A program made the translations under genes and the position numbers. Source: Flavobacterium cellulosilyticum (lineage in GTDB: Bacteria > Bacteroidota > Bacteroidia > Flavobacteriales > Flavobacteriaceae). From it: 33,763 nucleotides of DNA. Positions 32,903-33,763 of the stretch are shown here, piece by piece; within the stretch, counting starts at the first letter, position 1; every line of letters begins with the position of its first letter. The notes beneath the pieces were generated by a model. It worked only from the letters and a program-made list of their open reading frames with translations. It was not told where the DNA came from and ran no database searches. The stretch spans positions 1 to 33,763 of the forward strand of contig NZ_SMFK01000024.1 in NCBI RefSeq assembly GCF_004349355.1, written 5' to 3'.

Positions 32903-33049
32903 CGGGCGTTCCCTTTTAGATAGTAAAAACGGCACTATTGTAAGTAAATAGTGCCGTTTTTACTTTCTAAAAGGTCAGGCTATCCGTTACAAGTCCTCGT
33001 CCCGAAAAAAAATCGGGACTGTGGGCTTTTCACTTCTATCCTTAACGCG
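32903..33049 (+). ncRNA. Multi-hairpin structured element (flavobacterial intergenic repeat / possible ncRNA)
   Basis: A closing stem GCGTT (32906-32910) / AACGC (33044-33048) encloses two hairpins. The first has 28-base arms, 32912-32939 and 32947-32974, with a single mismatch and a 7-base loop. The second pairs 32991-32996 with 33023-33028 and 32999-33004 (gtcccg) with 33014-33019 (cgggac) around an internal loop. The single-stranded joints ggctatccgtt and cttctatccttaacgcg look conserved. From memory, elements with this frame (gggcgttccc ... ggctatccgtt ... cttctatccctaacgc) recur between genes throughout Flavobacterium and other Bacteroidota with a variable first hairpin. The first hairpin could end the DUF4294 transcript. 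Whether the whole is an RNA gene, an attenuator or a mobile repeat is open. An ORF across it (32951-33205) is not credible. Confidence 0.6.
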
Positions 33050-33165
33050 TTCTCGTTCTTTATTCAGAAGTTGTTTCTCTTTAGATATTGGATAGTGAAT
33101 CTGTACATGTCATTATATAGAATAAACATCAAACGCTTTTCAATTAAAAATAGTATCTCAGCACA

Positions 33166-33200
33166 CCATTTGCCAATATCTGCTCAAATCTGCGTGCCAC
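33166..33200. repeat. Dispersed 35-base repeat, copy 1
   Basis: Contains atctgctcaaatctgcgtg. It matches a second copy 172 bases downstream at 27 of 35 positions. I associate this 'aatctg...aaatctgcgtg' type of intergenic repeat with flavobacteria. Confidence 0.55.
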
Positions 33201-33337
33201 TTTAAATTCCAACAAAGGTAAGTTGGTTTTATAAATACAGTTCTCCTTATATATAGGTACAGTAAATCTAATCAAACGTACTTATTACTAAAATATAATC
33301 TCAATGTTTTTCAAATAAAAACAGATGGACTCTTAAA

Positions 33338-33372
33338 CCATCTACGAAAATCTGCTCAAATCTATGTGTCAG
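33338..33372. repeat. Dispersed 35-base repeat, copy 2
   Basis: Contains aatctgctcaaatctatgtg, the partner of the copy at 33166-33200. Apart from the two copies, the 550 bases between the structured element and the rRNA promoter hold nothing that I can identify. Confidence 0.55.
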
Positions 33373-33627
33373 AAGCAGGGGATAGGTCTTTGAAAGCTAT
33401 TATTCAAAAGAAACCGCTTTTATTTACAGCACGCCTCATCATATATAATCGCTATAAAACCCATTTCCATTCAAAATCCGAAACCCAAATCAAACCTCAA
33501 AGTCCATAAAACGTATAGAATTCTAAAAAACTGGAATCATAAATCACAAAACCTCAAAAAATAGCTAATGTAAACAATAGGTTATCAATGTGTTAAAAAA
33601 TACTTTAAAAATAGTTTGCAAAAGGTC

Positions 33628-33657
33628 TTGAATAACTAAATAAACCCACTACTTTTG
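33628..33657 (+). promoter_or_regulatory. Strong promoter, probably of an rRNA operon
   Basis: TTG at 33628-33630, a 19-base spacer and TACTTTTG at 33650-33657 match the Bacteroidota primary promoter consensus. The sequence after it (TTTGCACCCGCAATGAGC) is of the kind found at flavobacterial rrn starts as I remember them. The transcript would begin near 33664 and carry the boxA-like leader. Confidence 0.7.
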
Positions 33658-33663
33658 CACCCG

Positions 33664-33763
33664 CAATGAGCACGAAGTTCTTTAAAATACTGACAAGCAT
33701 TACAAACGAAAAGGAAGATTTATTTTCTAAATAAAGTTTAAAAAAAGCTTGTGAGATTTAAAA
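33664..33763 (+). other. Leader of an rRNA operon, 16S gene beyond the window
   Basis: gttctttaaaata at 33677-33689 resembles boxA, the NusB/S10 antitermination site of rRNA operons (E. coli TGCTCTTTAACA). acaagc (33693-33698) can pair with gcttgt (33747-33752). The region has no ORF, and the 16S start motif (agagtttgatc) has not been reached by the last base. The assignment is an inference from the promoter, boxA and leader structure. Confidence 0.6.

Noticed and set aside
32951..33205. An 84-residue ORF after the DUF4294 gene
   Set aside because: It begins inside one arm of the 28-base hairpin and crosses the structured element and a dispersed repeat; it has no protein-like features.

Overview
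The window is AT-rich, low-GC DNA from a member of the Bacteroidota, most likely Flavobacterium or a close relative. Supporting signs are adjacent gliding-motility genes gldF and gldG, a DUF4294 protein next to an M42 peptidase, promoters with the Bacteroidota -7 box (TAnnTTTG), few Shine-Dalgarno sites, and several short intergenic repeats of a kind I associate with flavobacterial genomes. Identifications rest on reading motifs; no database search was possible.

Layout. 1-4400: end of a LUD-domain (LutC-like) gene, a CHASE3 sensor protein that stops after its histidine phosphotransfer helices, a chimeric remnant of a type I restriction (hsdR) island, and mnmE, whose 3' end abuts that remnant. 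4500-7500: two tandem universal stress proteins, a shared terminator and dnaN. 7600-12700: a minus-strand run of gldG, gldF, a methyltransferase, an ABM monooxygenase, a DUF1493-like protein and a SAM hydroxide adenosyltransferase. 12800-17300: plus-strand membrane protein, phoH, a short-chain dehydrogenase, a Cof-type HAD phosphatase and purC. 17300-19100: a GH26 mannanase pseudogene with several lesions and a DUF1801 protein. 19200-23300: a secreted ankyrin protein, a dead partial copy of it, a TonB-dependent receptor, a frameshifted gene remnant and a YjdF/DUF2238 membrane protein. 23400-30900: a stand-alone ABC ATPase, an orphan secreted protein and a complete RND efflux operon. 31000-33763: M42 peptidase, DUF4294 protein, a structured repeat/RNA element, dispersed repeats and, at the right edge, what looks like the promoter and boxA leader of an rRNA operon whose 16S gene would start just outside.

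Most of the window is chromosomal housekeeping. The unusual parts are at its seams: the island scar at mnmE, the catalytically incomplete sensor, four decaying genes (hsdR, GH26, ankyrin copy, the 22.3-kb fragment), and the multi-hairpin element after the DUF4294 gene. I found no CRISPR array, no tRNA, no intact transposase or integrase and no complete defence system.
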